Below the pieces are notes generated by a model. That model was not told where the DNA came from. It saw only the letters and a list, made by a program, of their open reading frames with translations, and made no database searches. Made by a program: the position numbers and the translations under genes. Source: Eubacteriales bacterium (lineage in GTDB: Bacteria; Bacillota; Clostridia; Oscillospirales; CAG-382). Taken from it: a DNA stretch of 64,000 nt. The stretch covers positions 62,001-126,000 of the forward strand of contig JAQVPJ010000002.1 of the NCBI GenBank assembly GCA_028702135.1, in the 5' to 3' direction. This document shows, piece by piece, positions 8,309-17,940 of the stretch (positions within the stretch are counted from its first letter, which is position 1; the number at the start of each line of letters is the position of its first letter).

Positions 8309-10150
8309 ATGGAAAAAGGAGGAATCTCGGTAAGTACCGAGAATATTTTTCCGGTAATCAAACATTGGCTTTATTCGGACAAGGATATTTTTGTCCGCGA
8401 GGTTGTATCAAACAGCTGCGATGCTATAACAAAGCATAAGCGGCTTGTTTCGCTTGGCGAGGCAAAGGAGAGCAGTTCTGATTACAGAATCGATATAAAG
8501 CTCGACAAAGAGAACCGCACCATAACTTTTACCGATAGTGGCATAGGAATGACCGGGGAGGAGGTAAAGCTCTACATCAATCAGATTGCTCTTTCGGGCG
8601 CTCTTGATTTTATATCAAAATACGAGGGCGAAAACAGCACGAACAATGGCAGCGGGATAATAGGTCATTTCGGGCTGGGATTTTATTCTGTTTTTATGGT
8701 TGCCGATACGGTGGAGATGAACACTAAAAGCCACACCGGAGAAAAAGCAGTACACTGGGAATGCAACGAGGCAGGAGAATTCTCGATGACCGAAGGAGAA
8801 CGTGCCGAACAGGGTACTGAGATCATACTGCATATCAACGATAACGAGGTTGGGTATCTCGACAGCGGAAGGTTCAGGGATATCTTACAAAAATACTGCG
8901 CTTTTATGCCATATGAGATTTACCTGGATTCGGACGGTAAGAGTGAGGTCGTGAACGATATCAATCCTTTATGGCAGCGCAACCCCCAGAAGGTTAAGGA
9001 CGAGGAATACAAGGAATTCTATAAAAAAGTTTTCATGGATTACAGAGATCCGCTTTTCTGGGTGCATATCAATGCAGATTATCCGCTGAACTTTAAAGGT
9101 ATCTTATATTTTCCTGCACAGCGGAATGATTTTGAGCCCGTCGATTGTGAAATAAAGTTATTTTACAACTCCGTTTTCGTCGCTGATAACATAAAGGAAG
9201 CCTGTCCTGATTTCCTTTTGAACCTGAAAGGTGTATTGGACTGTCCGGAGCTTCCTCTGAATGTTTCGAGGAGTTATCTGCAAAATAATATTTATATTAA
9301 AAAGGTAGCGACACATATCGCAAAAAAGGTCGGGGACAAGCTCAATTCAATGTTTAACCTTGACAGAGAGAGTTACGAAAAAATCTGGGATGGAATAAAA
9401 CCGTTTATTGAATATGCCTGCATGCGAGATGATAAATTCTACGAGCGCGCAGGAGAAATCGTGTTATTTAAAAAAAGCTCCGGCGGTTACGCAACCCTTG
9501 CGGAGCTGCTTCCCCAAGGCACTGAGGAACAGGCAACGGAGTACGATTCGGATAAAAAGGAAGAAAAAAGTAAGGATAAAACAAGCATCTATTATGCGAC
9601 CGACGCTTCCGCACAGAGCTATTATATCGGGTTATTCAAGAATAAAGGCTATGAGGTTATTCACTGTGAGATGCTCATAGACGCCAATTATCTGCACTTC
9701 CTTGAGGGCAAAAAGCAGGATGTGAAGTTTTTGCGTGTGGATGCCGATTTTTCGGGAATAAACGAAGGCGGAGGGGAAGACAACAAGTCACTTGAGAAGC
9801 TGTTCAAAAAAGCTGTCGGGAAGGATAAGATAACGATAAACTTTGCCTCTCTCGGAGAGAGCGATGCTCCCGGACTTATTTCGGTAAGCGAGGAGAATCG
9901 CCGTGTGCAGGATATGATGAAAGCATACAAAATGAGCGGAATGGGAGGTACGGAGCTTCCGCTTGACGAAGTTCTTACCGTGAACACTAACGCTCCGCTG
10001 ATTAAAAAACTGCAGGAGGTAAAGGGCGAAAAGGCTGTTAAGCTGGCAAAGCATATTTATATGTCCGCTCTGCTGCTGTTCCGCCGTCTTTCTCCGGAGG
10101 AAACGAACGAGTTCATAAGCCTTAATACCGAGCTCCTTGGGGAATTATAA
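8309..10150 (+). CDS. htpG: Molecular chaperone HtpG (Hsp90 family)
   Basis: This 613-residue protein is the bacterial Hsp90, an ATP-dependent cytosolic chaperone dimer. The N-terminal ATPase signatures are FVREVVSNSCDAITK, FTDSGIGMTGEEV, IALSGALDFI and GHFGLGFYSVFMVAD. The middle domain contains GILYFPAQ, and the C-terminal dimerisation part follows a charged linker (YDSDKKEEKSKDK). The first helix has NSCDA where most family members read NASDA; the metal- and ATP-contacting Asn and Asp remain. AAGGAGG about 8 bases upstream supports the ATG at 8309. It appears monocistronic, with its own terminator. Confidence 0.95.
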   Translation: MEKGGISVSTENIFPVIKHWLYSDKDIFVREVVSNSCDAITKHKRLVSLGEAKESSSDYRIDIKLDKENRTITFTDSGIGMTGEEVKLYINQIALSGALDFISKYEGENSTNNGSGIIGHFGLGFYSVFMVADTVEMNTKSHTGEKAVHWECNEAGEFSMTEGERAEQGTEIILHINDNEVGYLDSGRFRDILQKYCAFMPYEIYLDSDGKSEVVNDINPLWQRNPQKVKDEEYKEFYKKVFMDYRDPLFWVHINADYPLNFKGILYFPAQRNDFEPVDCEIKLFYNSVFVADNIKEACPDFLLNLKGVLDCPELPLNVSRSYLQNNIYIKKVATHIAKKVGDKLNSMFNLDRESYEKIWDGIKPFIEYACMRDDKFYERAGEIVLFKKSSGGYATLAELLPQGTEEQATEYDSDKKEEKSKDKTSIYYATDASAQSYYIGLFKNKGYEVIHCEMLIDANYLHFLEGKKQDVKFLRVDADFSGINEGGGEDNKSLEKLFKKAVGKDKITINFASLGESDAPGLISVSEENRRVQDMMKAYKMSGMGGTELPLDEVLTVNTNAPLIKKLQEVKGEKAVKLAKHIYMSALLLFRRLSPEETNEFISLNTELLGEL

Positions 10151-10188
10151 AAAACTACAGTAAAGCAAGTGTTTACACAAAAACATGC

Positions 10189-10232
10189 GGCTGTTGCAGG
10201 TTCGATTAATCGAGCTTGCAACAGCCTTTTTT
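10189..10232 (+). terminator. Strong terminator after htpG
   Basis: GGCTGTTGCA at 10189-10198 pairs perfectly with TGCAACAGCC at 10217-10226, with a smaller TCGATTAATCGA pairing inside the loop, followed by six Ts. Confidence 0.85.
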
Positions 10233-10262
10233 GTGCTGTTTTGTTTAGGGATGCGTTTAAAT

Positions 10263-10967
10263 CTACCTGTTGATTTCGTTCAGCACCGGCAGAGGGTCCA
10301 TTAACTCGCCCCCGACAGTCATTTCCAAATGAAGATGGGGTTGCTCGGAAATCTCCACTATTGCCGTTGCACCTATCGAGCCGATTCGCTCACCTGCTTT
10401 TACAGTCTCGCCGATTGCGATACCCTCAGGCAGTTCTTTTGCAAGATTTTTGTAATAGGTGGTAAAACCGGCACTGTGTTCTATTGCGACCGACGTACCG
10501 TAAAAGGGGTCCTCCTTAACCTGAGTGATGGTTCCCGATGCATATGACACCACCGCCGTTCCTAATTCTCCGGCGATGTCAACACCGTTGTGGACTCTGT
10601 AATCCTGCATGGTTGTTGAGAAAACCAGCGCGTCTATAGAGTAACTTTTAAGCACTGTCCCGTTTGCGACAGGATAGACATAAGCCGGCTCGTTGGTGTT
10701 GTCGATTACCTCTCCAGCATTAGATTCGGTGTTGTCAACTTGCTCTTCGCTCTCCTGCGGAATGCTCTCATCGAAAAGGGAGATTTCAGGAAAGCTTAGC
10801 TCCGGTGTACTTATGTCTGTGAAATCGTACGTCATTGTGATAATACCTATCGTAAGCGCGGTCACAATACAGATTGCAAGCGCAAGATAGATGTACGCTG
10901 AATAACCGTTGATTTTTTTCAGTCTGGTTTTTTTCGGGTGATTTTCATTGCTTTTCTTATCATTCAT
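10263..10967 (-). CDS. spoIIQ: SpoIIQ-type M23 (LytM) peptidase, sporulation channel protein
   Basis: The 234-residue protein has a short cytoplasmic Lys-rich start, one membrane span at about residues 28-47 (IYLALAICIVTALTIGIITM), a linker rich in Ser/Glu, and a C-terminal LytM domain. The zinc-binding residues HNGVD and HLHLEM are intact, unlike the degenerate B. subtilis SpoIIQ but like clostridial versions. In sporulating cells SpoIIQ is made in the forespore and pairs with SpoIIIAH across the engulfment septum. The adjacent spoIID supports this over a generic M23 endopeptidase. GGGGG lies just before the ATG. Confidence 0.75.
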   Translation of the reverse strand: MNDKKSNENHPKKTRLKKINGYSAYIYLALAICIVTALTIGIITMTYDFTDISTPELSFPEISLFDESIPQESEEQVDNTESNAGEVIDNTNEPAYVYPVANGTVLKSYSIDALVFSTTMQDYRVHNGVDIAGELGTAVVSYASGTITQVKEDPFYGTSVAIEHSAGFTTYYKNLAKELPEGIAIGETVKAGERIGSIGATAIVEISEQPHLHLEMTVGGELMDPLPVLNEINR

Positions 10968-11046
10968 AATATTTCCCCCTGTAAAATGTTTTACAAAGCT
11001 ATTTTGCGCTTATTTTCAGGGAAATATTCATTAGGTATGCAATTAT

Positions 11047-12009
11047 TTATCTTTTTTCAAGCGACGTATCTTTGAAGTAAAATTTTAATATATCCTTATA
11101 GGAATAACCTTGCATGGCGAGCAGGCTCGCACCGTATTGGCTCATTCCGAGACCGCTTCCGTATCCTGATGATTTAAAAAGGTAGCCCGCACCGTCTGTG
11201 GTTATTTCTATGCAGCAGGATTTTAATCCGATGATTTTGATAAAATCCGTAGCGGGTATATCCGTAGAGCCGATAACGATGTTATTTGCTCTCAGATTTT
11301 CGTTCAGCGTTACGCTAAACACCTCGTTTTCAACATGCTTATATTCATATCCGTTTGCTGCGAGCAGTACTTGCAGATCAAGGAAAGTGAAGTATGTTTC
11401 CTTTTTATAATGTATAAAACTTGACTCGTCAACATTGTCAATGCCGACAAGATATGGAACCGCAGTTCCGAAAAGGCTTTCGTAGCTCTCTGTGCGTGCG
11501 GGAGAGGATGCGTGATACAAAGTCATAGCTGTTTTTCCGTTATATGTAAGCACCTCACCGCTCGTTTCAGACACCGCAGCGCTCATCGCTTTTATCCGTG
11601 CTTCGGCGTTTGTCTTCCCGGCAAGCGATACAAGTTCACTTTCAGTGGTATATTTTCTGCAACAGGACGGATTTGAGCAGAGATCATACTCTAATCCGCC
11701 AGAAGCGGTATGGTGCTCATCCCCTTGCTCCTGTGCCTCTAAAAGATATTGCGTATAGCTGCGGATTACCACTGCTTGTGCGAGAAGCGCTTGCTTTTCG
11801 TAGCTTGCCGGCATTTCGGATAACATTACACCGAGGACATAATCGTCCAAGGTCATTTCGACCACCGTGTTATCAATGGTTAAAACTCTTATTATATGCG
11901 AGTTTTCATAGGTTTCCGCTTTAGCTCCGTCACCGATAATAACAGGTGCGAACGGAACGAGAGCCATCCACATCAAAACAACAAAAAAATAAAGCAAATA
12001 ATTCTTCAA
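11047..12009 (-). CDS. spoIID: Stage II sporulation protein D
   Basis: SpoIID is a membrane-anchored lytic transglycosylase that thins septal peptidoglycan during engulfment. The 320-residue protein has an N-terminal anchor (YLLYFFVVLMWMALVPFAPV), the family core LDDYVLGVMLSEMPASYEKQ, whose Glu is the expected catalytic residue, the AVVIRSYTQYL helix, a Cys-containing loop (CSNPSCC) and the C-terminal block GSGLGMSQYGASLLA followed by YKDILKFYF. The start is TTG at 12009 with AGGAGG 8 bases upstream. It lies between spoIIQ and an unknown membrane protein, all leftward. Confidence 0.93.
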   Translation of the reverse strand: MKNYLLYFFVVLMWMALVPFAPVIIGDGAKAETYENSHIIRVLTIDNTVVEMTLDDYVLGVMLSEMPASYEKQALLAQAVVIRSYTQYLLEAQEQGDEHHTASGGLEYDLCSNPSCCRKYTTESELVSLAGKTNAEARIKAMSAAVSETSGEVLTYNGKTAMTLYHASSPARTESYESLFGTAVPYLVGIDNVDESSFIHYKKETYFTFLDLQVLLAANGYEYKHVENEVFSVTLNENLRANNIVIGSTDIPATDFIKIIGLKSCCIEITTDGAGYLFKSSGYGSGLGMSQYGASLLAMQGYSYKDILKFYFKDTSLEKR

Positions 12010-12063
12010 GGGGTTGTCCTCCTTTTTAAACTTTGCTTTATATATATTCGTTTTGTATTTCGT

Positions 12064-12912
12064 TTATGCTTTATCCTTTATGCCGGAGAGTTCTGTTTTC
12101 TCACACTCTCTGCATTTAAGATTGCAGATTTTTGCCGAAACATATAACGCTAATGTAAGGTCGGCGGCGGAAAAAAGTATTCCGTAATTGCCCGGCAGAA
12201 CCCAGAATGAGGTCAACACCAGAACGGGTAGCGAATAGATAAGAGAGAACAGTATCGCACAGAAACCGAAAAACATGTATAATCTGACGCTGCCTGTGCC
12301 GGATAGAAATTTACCTTCCGAAAGGAAGAAGAGCAGAAACGCTATAATTGACAGCAACAGGTATGGGGTGGAGGATGCGTCCGGGGAGGTGCTCTGTCTT
12401 ATAAAATCGTTTAGCAATCTAAGCGCGTAAAAAGTGATGGGAGCGAGCGACAGCCATGCGATAAGCTTGTTGCCGGACTCAGCTTTTTTGCTTGCGTTTG
12501 CAAGAAAGTAAACCGAGCTGAGTATTGCAAAAATGACGATAAATGTTTCGAATATGGTCAATTTAATCGGCAAGGACTTAAAGTATAGAAAGTAATAGGA
12601 AACACAGCCTAACAGCAGAAACCCGCTGAGAGAGGACGTGAAGATTATAGAAGATTCACCGAAAGCAAGCTCGTTATTAATTATTCTGTTCAAGAACAGG
12701 GAAATAATAAAAAACACGATAACTGCAACAGCGGTAAGTATGGCGAAATACTTTGTATTGTCATTATCAACCAAATAGTAGTTTGTGTTATCAACGGTCG
12801 GAATGTCCTCCATATTATGCATTATGATAAAAACTCTGAAAAGCGACAGAGCAATACTGATAATGAATACGGCTGAAAATAAAAGCTGTTTTTGTCTCAA
12901 ATGTCTTGTCAT
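12064..12912 (-). CDS. Multi-spanning membrane protein, function unknown
   Basis: I do not recognise a family. The frame extends to 12951, but a near-consensus promoter lies inside that extension, so translation must start later; the ATG at 12912 (MTRHLRQKQLLFS), 12 bases after GGGGG, gives 282 residues, with ATG 12924 as an alternative. About seven or eight hydrophobic segments alternate with short charged loops. The C-terminus has CNLKCRECEKTEL, a possible metal-binding Cys cluster. It is 54 bases upstream of spoIID and may be co-transcribed, but a sporulation role is only suggested by position. Confidence 0.55.
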   Translation of the reverse strand: MTRHLRQKQLLFSAVFIISIALSLFRVFIIMHNMEDIPTVDNTNYYLVDNDNTKYFAILTAVAVIVFFIISLFLNRIINNELAFGESSIIFTSSLSGFLLLGCVSYYFLYFKSLPIKLTIFETFIVIFAILSSVYFLANASKKAESGNKLIAWLSLAPITFYALRLLNDFIRQSTSPDASSTPYLLLSIIAFLLFFLSEGKFLSGTGSVRLYMFFGFCAILFSLIYSLPVLVLTSFWVLPGNYGILFSAADLTLALYVSAKICNLKCRECEKTELSGIKDKA

Positions 12913-12937
12913 ATCGGAAAACATCCCCCTGTATGGT

Positions 12938-12966
12938 ATTATACAACCCATTATGGGTTTTGTAAA
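12938..12966 (-). promoter_or_regulatory. Promoter with a palindromic operator in its spacer
   Basis: On the minus strand TTTACA (12966-12961) is followed after 17 bases by TATAAT (12943-12938). The spacer contains the perfect inverted repeat AACCCAT-T-ATGGGTT (12945-12959), the place where a dimeric repressor or a MerR-type regulator would bind. Confidence 0.65.
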
Positions 12967-13022
12967 TAGGAGAGCAAATATTTTACAGTTTGTAAAAAGC
13001 CTATATCAATTTTTAAAAGTAG

Positions 13023-13051
13023 TTGTAATCGGTTTATCGATGCTGTATAAT
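13023..13051 (+). promoter_or_regulatory. Promoter of the DUF6259/DUF4855 locus
   Basis: TTGTAA (13023-13028) and TATAAT (13046-13051) are 17 bases apart, giving a start near 13058 and a leader of about 40 bases before the first gene. Confidence 0.65.
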
Positions 13052-13097
13052 ATGTTAAAAATAAGTATCAGGCACTCGTAAACAGGCAGGAAAGGCA

Positions 13098-15239
13098 GTG
13101 AAAAAAATGTTCAAAAGCAGAAAGCGCTATAATAACGGTTATATCACCTTGGCAATAGATACGGTTTCGGGAGAGATCCTCGAGCTTGTAAGCAACAAAA
13201 ACGGGGACAACCTGATAAAAAGCACGCCGTTTAATCTTCCCAATATGTTCGCACTATCAATAGGTTCTTGCCGTCTGAGTGTACCGAATATGGTTATGGT
13301 ACGGGATAATCCGGAACTTTGCGTACATATAGATGAAAAAAGAAAAGACGACGGAACCGAAATAAAACTGACTTACAACAAGCTCTCCGACGGCAGTACT
13401 GTATATGACATATCTGTTTCAATCACGATATTTCTACCCGATGGAAGCTCACGACTAACCCTGTCCGCGGATGTGAATAATTCTGGCGGTTATGATACGG
13501 ATACATTCTGTTTTCCCATTTTAAGCAGCGTTTATTTAGGTGAGAACTACAGGGATGATACTCTTGTGTTCCCTCTGAATGCGGGAATGAAGTTCCATAA
13601 TCCTATTGATTTTTTCGCTAAAAAGCCCAAAAATATATTCTGGAGATGGCAGGAGTACCGATACTGCTATAACCTGGAGGGATGCTGCGGGGTGAAGAAT
13701 TCCGATGGCGTTTACAGCTATTCCGGTATGTATTCGGGTGCACTCTCGATGGCGTGGCTGGATCTTTACGACGAACACAACGGCCTATACTTTGGAATGC
13801 ATGAGCGTAACGGTTTGTGCCGTCTTAGGGCGGATACTCTCGGACCTGACAGTCCGGGTATGATTTTCAGCTTTGAGAAAACTGTTGAGCACAGTTCGGA
13901 CTTTTGTTTACATAATGTTGTAATAGCTCTGCATGAGGGCGACTGGCATTGCGGTGCAAGGATATACAGCAGCAACGCCGAGACTCCCGCACGCAACGAG
14001 CCTCTCTGGTGGAAAAGCAGCGTCTCTCTTGTCGCTCACTATGACTTTAAGTACCAGAACGGCGGAATCGTTCATCGATTTGCCGATATTCCCGGGCTTG
14101 TAGAGCAAGCAAAGCTGCTGCACAGCGATCATTTGTTGTTTTCGGGTTGGCATACCGACGGCTTTGACAACGGGTTTCCCGAATACGAAGCGGATAAGGA
14201 ACTCGGCACAAAAAAGGAGCTTGCCGACGGTTTAAAATACGCCGCTGAAAACGGTATTAAAGTGTCGTTTTATATAAACACCCGCATGGCGAACAGGAAG
14301 TACGCTCATCTTGCCGGTTTTATTAATGACAGTGTTATAATAAAGCGTGACGGAAACCCTGCTTTTGAGGGCTGCGGAGACAAGACGCTCTCCTTTGCGA
14401 CAATGTGCGCAAACAGTGCGGGATGGAAGGACAGGCTCTTACAAGCGATCGAATATGTAGTGGATCTGGGAGCTACTGGGGTATATCTCGATCAGCTTGC
14501 CATGGCACCGCCAAAGACCTGCCACAGCAAAACGCATAAGCACCCGTACGACGGCTGGTGCGACGGTTACAGGGATATCCTTGAGAGAGCGAACGGAATA
14601 AAGACAAAATCCGGCGATGCTTTATCGATTATTATTGAGGGCTGCTCGGATATTTACGGATCGGTGGTCAACGGGGGATTAGTATCGACTTTTATGTGGC
14701 TGCACAGCGGTGCTTTTCCTGAAATGTACCGCTATACATTCCCAAATCACAACCTTGTGGATATGGTTTATCCAAAGCAGAACCTTGCGATGCGTCCCGT
14801 TCATGTGGCGCAGCGTTCCTCGGATTTTATCAATAAAGCGTTTGTTACCGATATGTATTTCTGGATCTATGACCTTGAGGAGGATAACAGCTTTTTCGGC
14901 GACCCTATGCAGCTTGATTATCTTCTAAAAGTTCTCGACCTCAAGAGGTACTGGCATCAGAACTATCCCGATTTTGTTTTTTCAGATGAAACGGGCATAG
15001 TCGACAAGAGTGAGGAGCTTTTGGTTAAGACCTTTATAAAAGACGAGGATATGTGTCTGATCGCATATGCGTCCGACGGAAAAACGGTCTGCGATCTTAA
15101 AATCGCTTTTTCTGCAGAAATAATCGAATCCCGCTGCATTGAGGGAACCGAAGCGGTGAGCGAGGTTCTCGACCCAGACCGTTTCTATTTGAGGATTTCA
15201 TATTCACGCTGCGGAATTGTATTGCTAAAAAGAAAGTAG
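13098..15239 (+). CDS. DUF6259-like putative glycoside hydrolase
   Basis: This 713-residue protein resembles DUF6259 proteins, which have an N-terminal beta-sandwich and a central (beta/alpha)8 barrel related to glycoside hydrolases. The beta-rich first 290 residues are followed by barrel-like motifs: LFSGWHTDGFDNGFP, VSFYINTRMANR, GATGVYLDQL (Asp 465) and SIIIEGCSDIYG (Glu 514); the last two are candidate catalytic acids. No signal peptide is visible, so it is probably cytoplasmic. GTG at 13098 follows AGGAAAGG; ATG at 13107 is possible. It is 21 bases before a secreted lipoprotein gene that completes the locus. The substrate is unknown. Confidence 0.7.
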   Translation: MKKMFKSRKRYNNGYITLAIDTVSGEILELVSNKNGDNLIKSTPFNLPNMFALSIGSCRLSVPNMVMVRDNPELCVHIDEKRKDDGTEIKLTYNKLSDGSTVYDISVSITIFLPDGSSRLTLSADVNNSGGYDTDTFCFPILSSVYLGENYRDDTLVFPLNAGMKFHNPIDFFAKKPKNIFWRWQEYRYCYNLEGCCGVKNSDGVYSYSGMYSGALSMAWLDLYDEHNGLYFGMHERNGLCRLRADTLGPDSPGMIFSFEKTVEHSSDFCLHNVVIALHEGDWHCGARIYSSNAETPARNEPLWWKSSVSLVAHYDFKYQNGGIVHRFADIPGLVEQAKLLHSDHLLFSGWHTDGFDNGFPEYEADKELGTKKELADGLKYAAENGIKVSFYINTRMANRKYAHLAGFINDSVIIKRDGNPAFEGCGDKTLSFATMCANSAGWKDRLLQAIEYVVDLGATGVYLDQLAMAPPKTCHSKTHKHPYDGWCDGYRDILERANGIKTKSGDALSIIIEGCSDIYGSVVNGGLVSTFMWLHSGAFPEMYRYTFPNHNLVDMVYPKQNLAMRPVHVAQRSSDFINKAFVTDMYFWIYDLEEDNSFFGDPMQLDYLLKVLDLKRYWHQNYPDFVFSDETGIVDKSEELLVKTFIKDEDMCLIAYASDGKTVCDLKIAFSAEIIESRCIEGTEAVSEVLDPDRFYLRISYSRCGIVLLKRK

Positions 15240-15260
15240 AAGCAAGTGAGGTTAAAATTA

Positions 15261-17795
15261 ATGTATAAAGCAAAAAAGACCGTTACCCTGATAATCGTGT
15301 TTATATTACTTATCACGGTTTTCTCGGGATGTAAAAAGCAAAGCGATGACGAATCCGACACGATGTCAGCATCGGCTGATAACATCGTAAAATCGAAAAT
15401 AGACAGTCTTTATGTAAGCGAGCCGGCATTTGACAGGGAGCTTTTGAATATCAGCGAGGGTAAAACCTATACCACAACCGGCGACAATAAGCAGAACAAC
15501 TCGGCAATCCTTACCGACGGAATTTACGGGGACGATGTAAGCACCAGCGGAAAATGGGCGGCTTTTGATTATTCTTCCGATATTACAATTGATGTTGAAC
15601 TCGGGGATATAAACGAAGGGATCGCTTCTTTCAGCGTAGATATATTGCAATTGATTCCCGAAAAGATTTTCCTGCCCGATGAAGTGCGTGTTCTTGCATC
15701 TCCGGATGGAGCGGAATATATAGAAGTCGGGTTAATGATAAGGGACAAAACCAAGGACGACAACGCATCAAGTATGTATAATCTGACGCTTCCGGGCGGA
15801 ATCAAAGCATCTAAAATTCGTTTTACACTGAAAAGCGATAAAACCGGCAGTGCATATGTCGACGAGGTATGTGTGTATAAATACGGAGAAGAAGCCTTAA
15901 AAGAAAAAGAATTGTATACATATCAGCCTTATTACGGAGCGAAAATGCCAGATGAGGTAACCACTCCCGTTTATTGGGACGAGTCGGAAGCAGATTATAA
16001 AAAAAATCAAAATCTCGTGCTCGGGCGAATCCCCCAGGTGTTTACAATGAACGTAGATGTCGTTAAGAGCTCAAACTCTCCGGTTACCGATATAAGTAAA
16101 ATCACCGATGGCGAGTATGTTGAAAAAAGCAATTTTTATGACACGGCGTTTTTTAAATCATACTCTGCAATAGCAAATACCGACGCAAGACTTTTTATAT
16201 TTGATCTCGAAAAAACCTCTACGATTACAGGTTTTAAAACGACATTTGCAAAATTCACTTCAGCCGGAGTGAGCCTTCCCGAATCATTCAGCGTTTATAC
16301 TTCGGAAAACGGTAAAATATGGGATGTTGTTTACCGCAGGGATGGCATAAGAAACGGTGACAAAGCCGATAATACGCTGATTAAGATTGAGGGCAGCTTT
16401 GACAAGAGCTACCGTTCCCGTTTTGTTGCGGTCTTCTTTGACATAGAAGGGAACACCCGATTTGACGAGATGGAAATATTCGGAACAAAATCCTTGAAGG
16501 ATGCTCAACCTGTCTCGGAAACCGGAAACGTCAAGATGATGCCGGGCGAGTATCCCAAGCCGGAGGATATAAAGGGTATCCACGACGCTCTGTTATTATA
16601 TCACTGTTATAACAACACAATAGACGGAGTAAATCCGGTTATCGGTGGCTTTACTGAAGATGAGTGTATCAAGTGGCTCGCTTATTTTGACCGTGATATG
16701 AAGATAACCGATTATTATTTTGACACTTTCATGTTTCTCGGTGGTGGTCAGACCACCGAATGGAACAGGGCTGTTCTGTGGCAGACTTATTTTGACAATG
16801 TTTTTAGCGAGGGGTACAACCTTGACGCTTTGAATTCCGCGGCTGCAAAGGTCGGAGATGCACTCGGTAACAGTGACTTCAAGGCAAAGGTGTTCCTTAC
16901 CATGTTTTTACCGAGTGCGAATTTTACCGAATTCGGCGACCTTGACAAAGACGGAAAAAACGAGGATTTATCGACACTTGAGGGTAAAAAGAAGGTTATG
17001 GATTGGCAGATAAACGAATATGCCGACCGATTCAATGCGGCGGGATACGATAACCTTGACCTTGTGGGGTTTTACTGGCATGACGAGGTCATAAGATACG
17101 ACGATACGTCTCTGCCCGCAGCTATACGATATACCGCGGATAAAGCCCATGAAAAGGGTTATATTATGATGTCATGTCCCTATTATCTTGCTTCCGGTTA
17201 TTATGATTGGTATAATCTCGGCTTCGACATAGCGTTTAACCAGCCTGCTTACTTCTTCTGGAACAACAACGAGACCGCAATACCTAAAACTGCGGCGATT
17301 GCAAAATCTCTCGGCTATGGTGTTGAAATGGAGGTCGAGGGTAGCGCGGTCAATGAGGTTGAATGGTTGGAACGTTATATTGCGTACCTTAGGGGCGGAG
17401 TGGATTACGGTTATATGGATGCGGTGCACATGTATTATTACAGCAAGCCCTATTACGAGTCCTGCAATTCGGTGTCCATACTCGGCAGACAGCTTTATGA
17501 GCTTAACTACCGATTTGTAAAAGGAACGCTTGAATTCACCTATTCCGAGGGGGATTACGATAAGGTTATAAAATGCGCTGTCGGAGGCAGCATAAGCGAA
17601 AAGCTTAAACTAAGCGCTATCAGCTACGAATTGTGTTCGTCCACAAAGTACGGGACATTGAAATTTACAACTGACGGCAGATTTTCCTATAAGCCTGCTC
17701 AGGGTTTTATAGGTGAGGACAGCTTTTATGTAAAAGCGATGATTTCCGGTGCTGATGAGGTTCTGTATCGGATAACAATAGATGTTGGTGATTGA
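15261..17795 (+). CDS. DUF4855-like lipoprotein with discoidin-like and Ig-like modules
   Basis: The 844-residue protein has a lipoprotein signal ending in the lipobox VFSGC, so it is anchored outside the membrane. Two discoidin-like beta modules follow (about residues 50-210 and 260-420), then a barrel-like region starting LLYHCYNNT and containing YYFDTFMFLGGG, GFYWHDEV and YGYMDAVHMYYYS, resembling DUF4855. The end resembles a cadherin-like Ig domain (TTDGRFSYKPAQGFIGEDSF). AAGTGAGG 10 bases upstream supports ATG 15261. It probably binds or cleaves an extracellular glycan whose products are processed by the upstream enzyme; this is inference. Confidence 0.7.
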   Translation: MYKAKKTVTLIIVFILLITVFSGCKKQSDDESDTMSASADNIVKSKIDSLYVSEPAFDRELLNISEGKTYTTTGDNKQNNSAILTDGIYGDDVSTSGKWAAFDYSSDITIDVELGDINEGIASFSVDILQLIPEKIFLPDEVRVLASPDGAEYIEVGLMIRDKTKDDNASSMYNLTLPGGIKASKIRFTLKSDKTGSAYVDEVCVYKYGEEALKEKELYTYQPYYGAKMPDEVTTPVYWDESEADYKKNQNLVLGRIPQVFTMNVDVVKSSNSPVTDISKITDGEYVEKSNFYDTAFFKSYSAIANTDARLFIFDLEKTSTITGFKTTFAKFTSAGVSLPESFSVYTSENGKIWDVVYRRDGIRNGDKADNTLIKIEGSFDKSYRSRFVAVFFDIEGNTRFDEMEIFGTKSLKDAQPVSETGNVKMMPGEYPKPEDIKGIHDALLLYHCYNNTIDGVNPVIGGFTEDECIKWLAYFDRDMKITDYYFDTFMFLGGGQTTEWNRAVLWQTYFDNVFSEGYNLDALNSAAAKVGDALGNSDFKAKVFLTMFLPSANFTEFGDLDKDGKNEDLSTLEGKKKVMDWQINEYADRFNAAGYDNLDLVGFYWHDEVIRYDDTSLPAAIRYTADKAHEKGYIMMSCPYYLASGYYDWYNLGFDIAFNQPAYFFWNNNETAIPKTAAIAKSLGYGVEMEVEGSAVNEVEWLERYIAYLRGGVDYGYMDAVHMYYYSKPYYESCNSVSILGRQLYELNYRFVKGTLEFTYSEGDYDKVIKCAVGGSISEKLKLSAISYELCSSTKYGTLKFTTDGRFSYKPAQGFIGEDSFYVKAMISGADEVLYRITIDVGD

Positions 17796-17836
17796 AGCTA
17801 ATCGGTTATTAAACGCAAAAATTCTTTTTTGAGCTA

Positions 17837-17865
17837 TTGAAAATAAAAAAAAAGTATGATACAAT
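17837..17865 (+). promoter_or_regulatory. Promoter of tRNA-Leu
   Basis: TTGAAA (17837-17842) and TACAAT (17860-17865) are separated by 17 bases; the predicted start near 17872 leaves a 5' leader of about 70 bases for RNase P removal. Confidence 0.65.
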
Positions 17866-17940
17866 ACTTCCGTTTACAACGAGCAAAACAAATTGTATTA
17901 AAGAGCAAAAAAGCGGTGAGCGAATAACACCGCTTTATGC

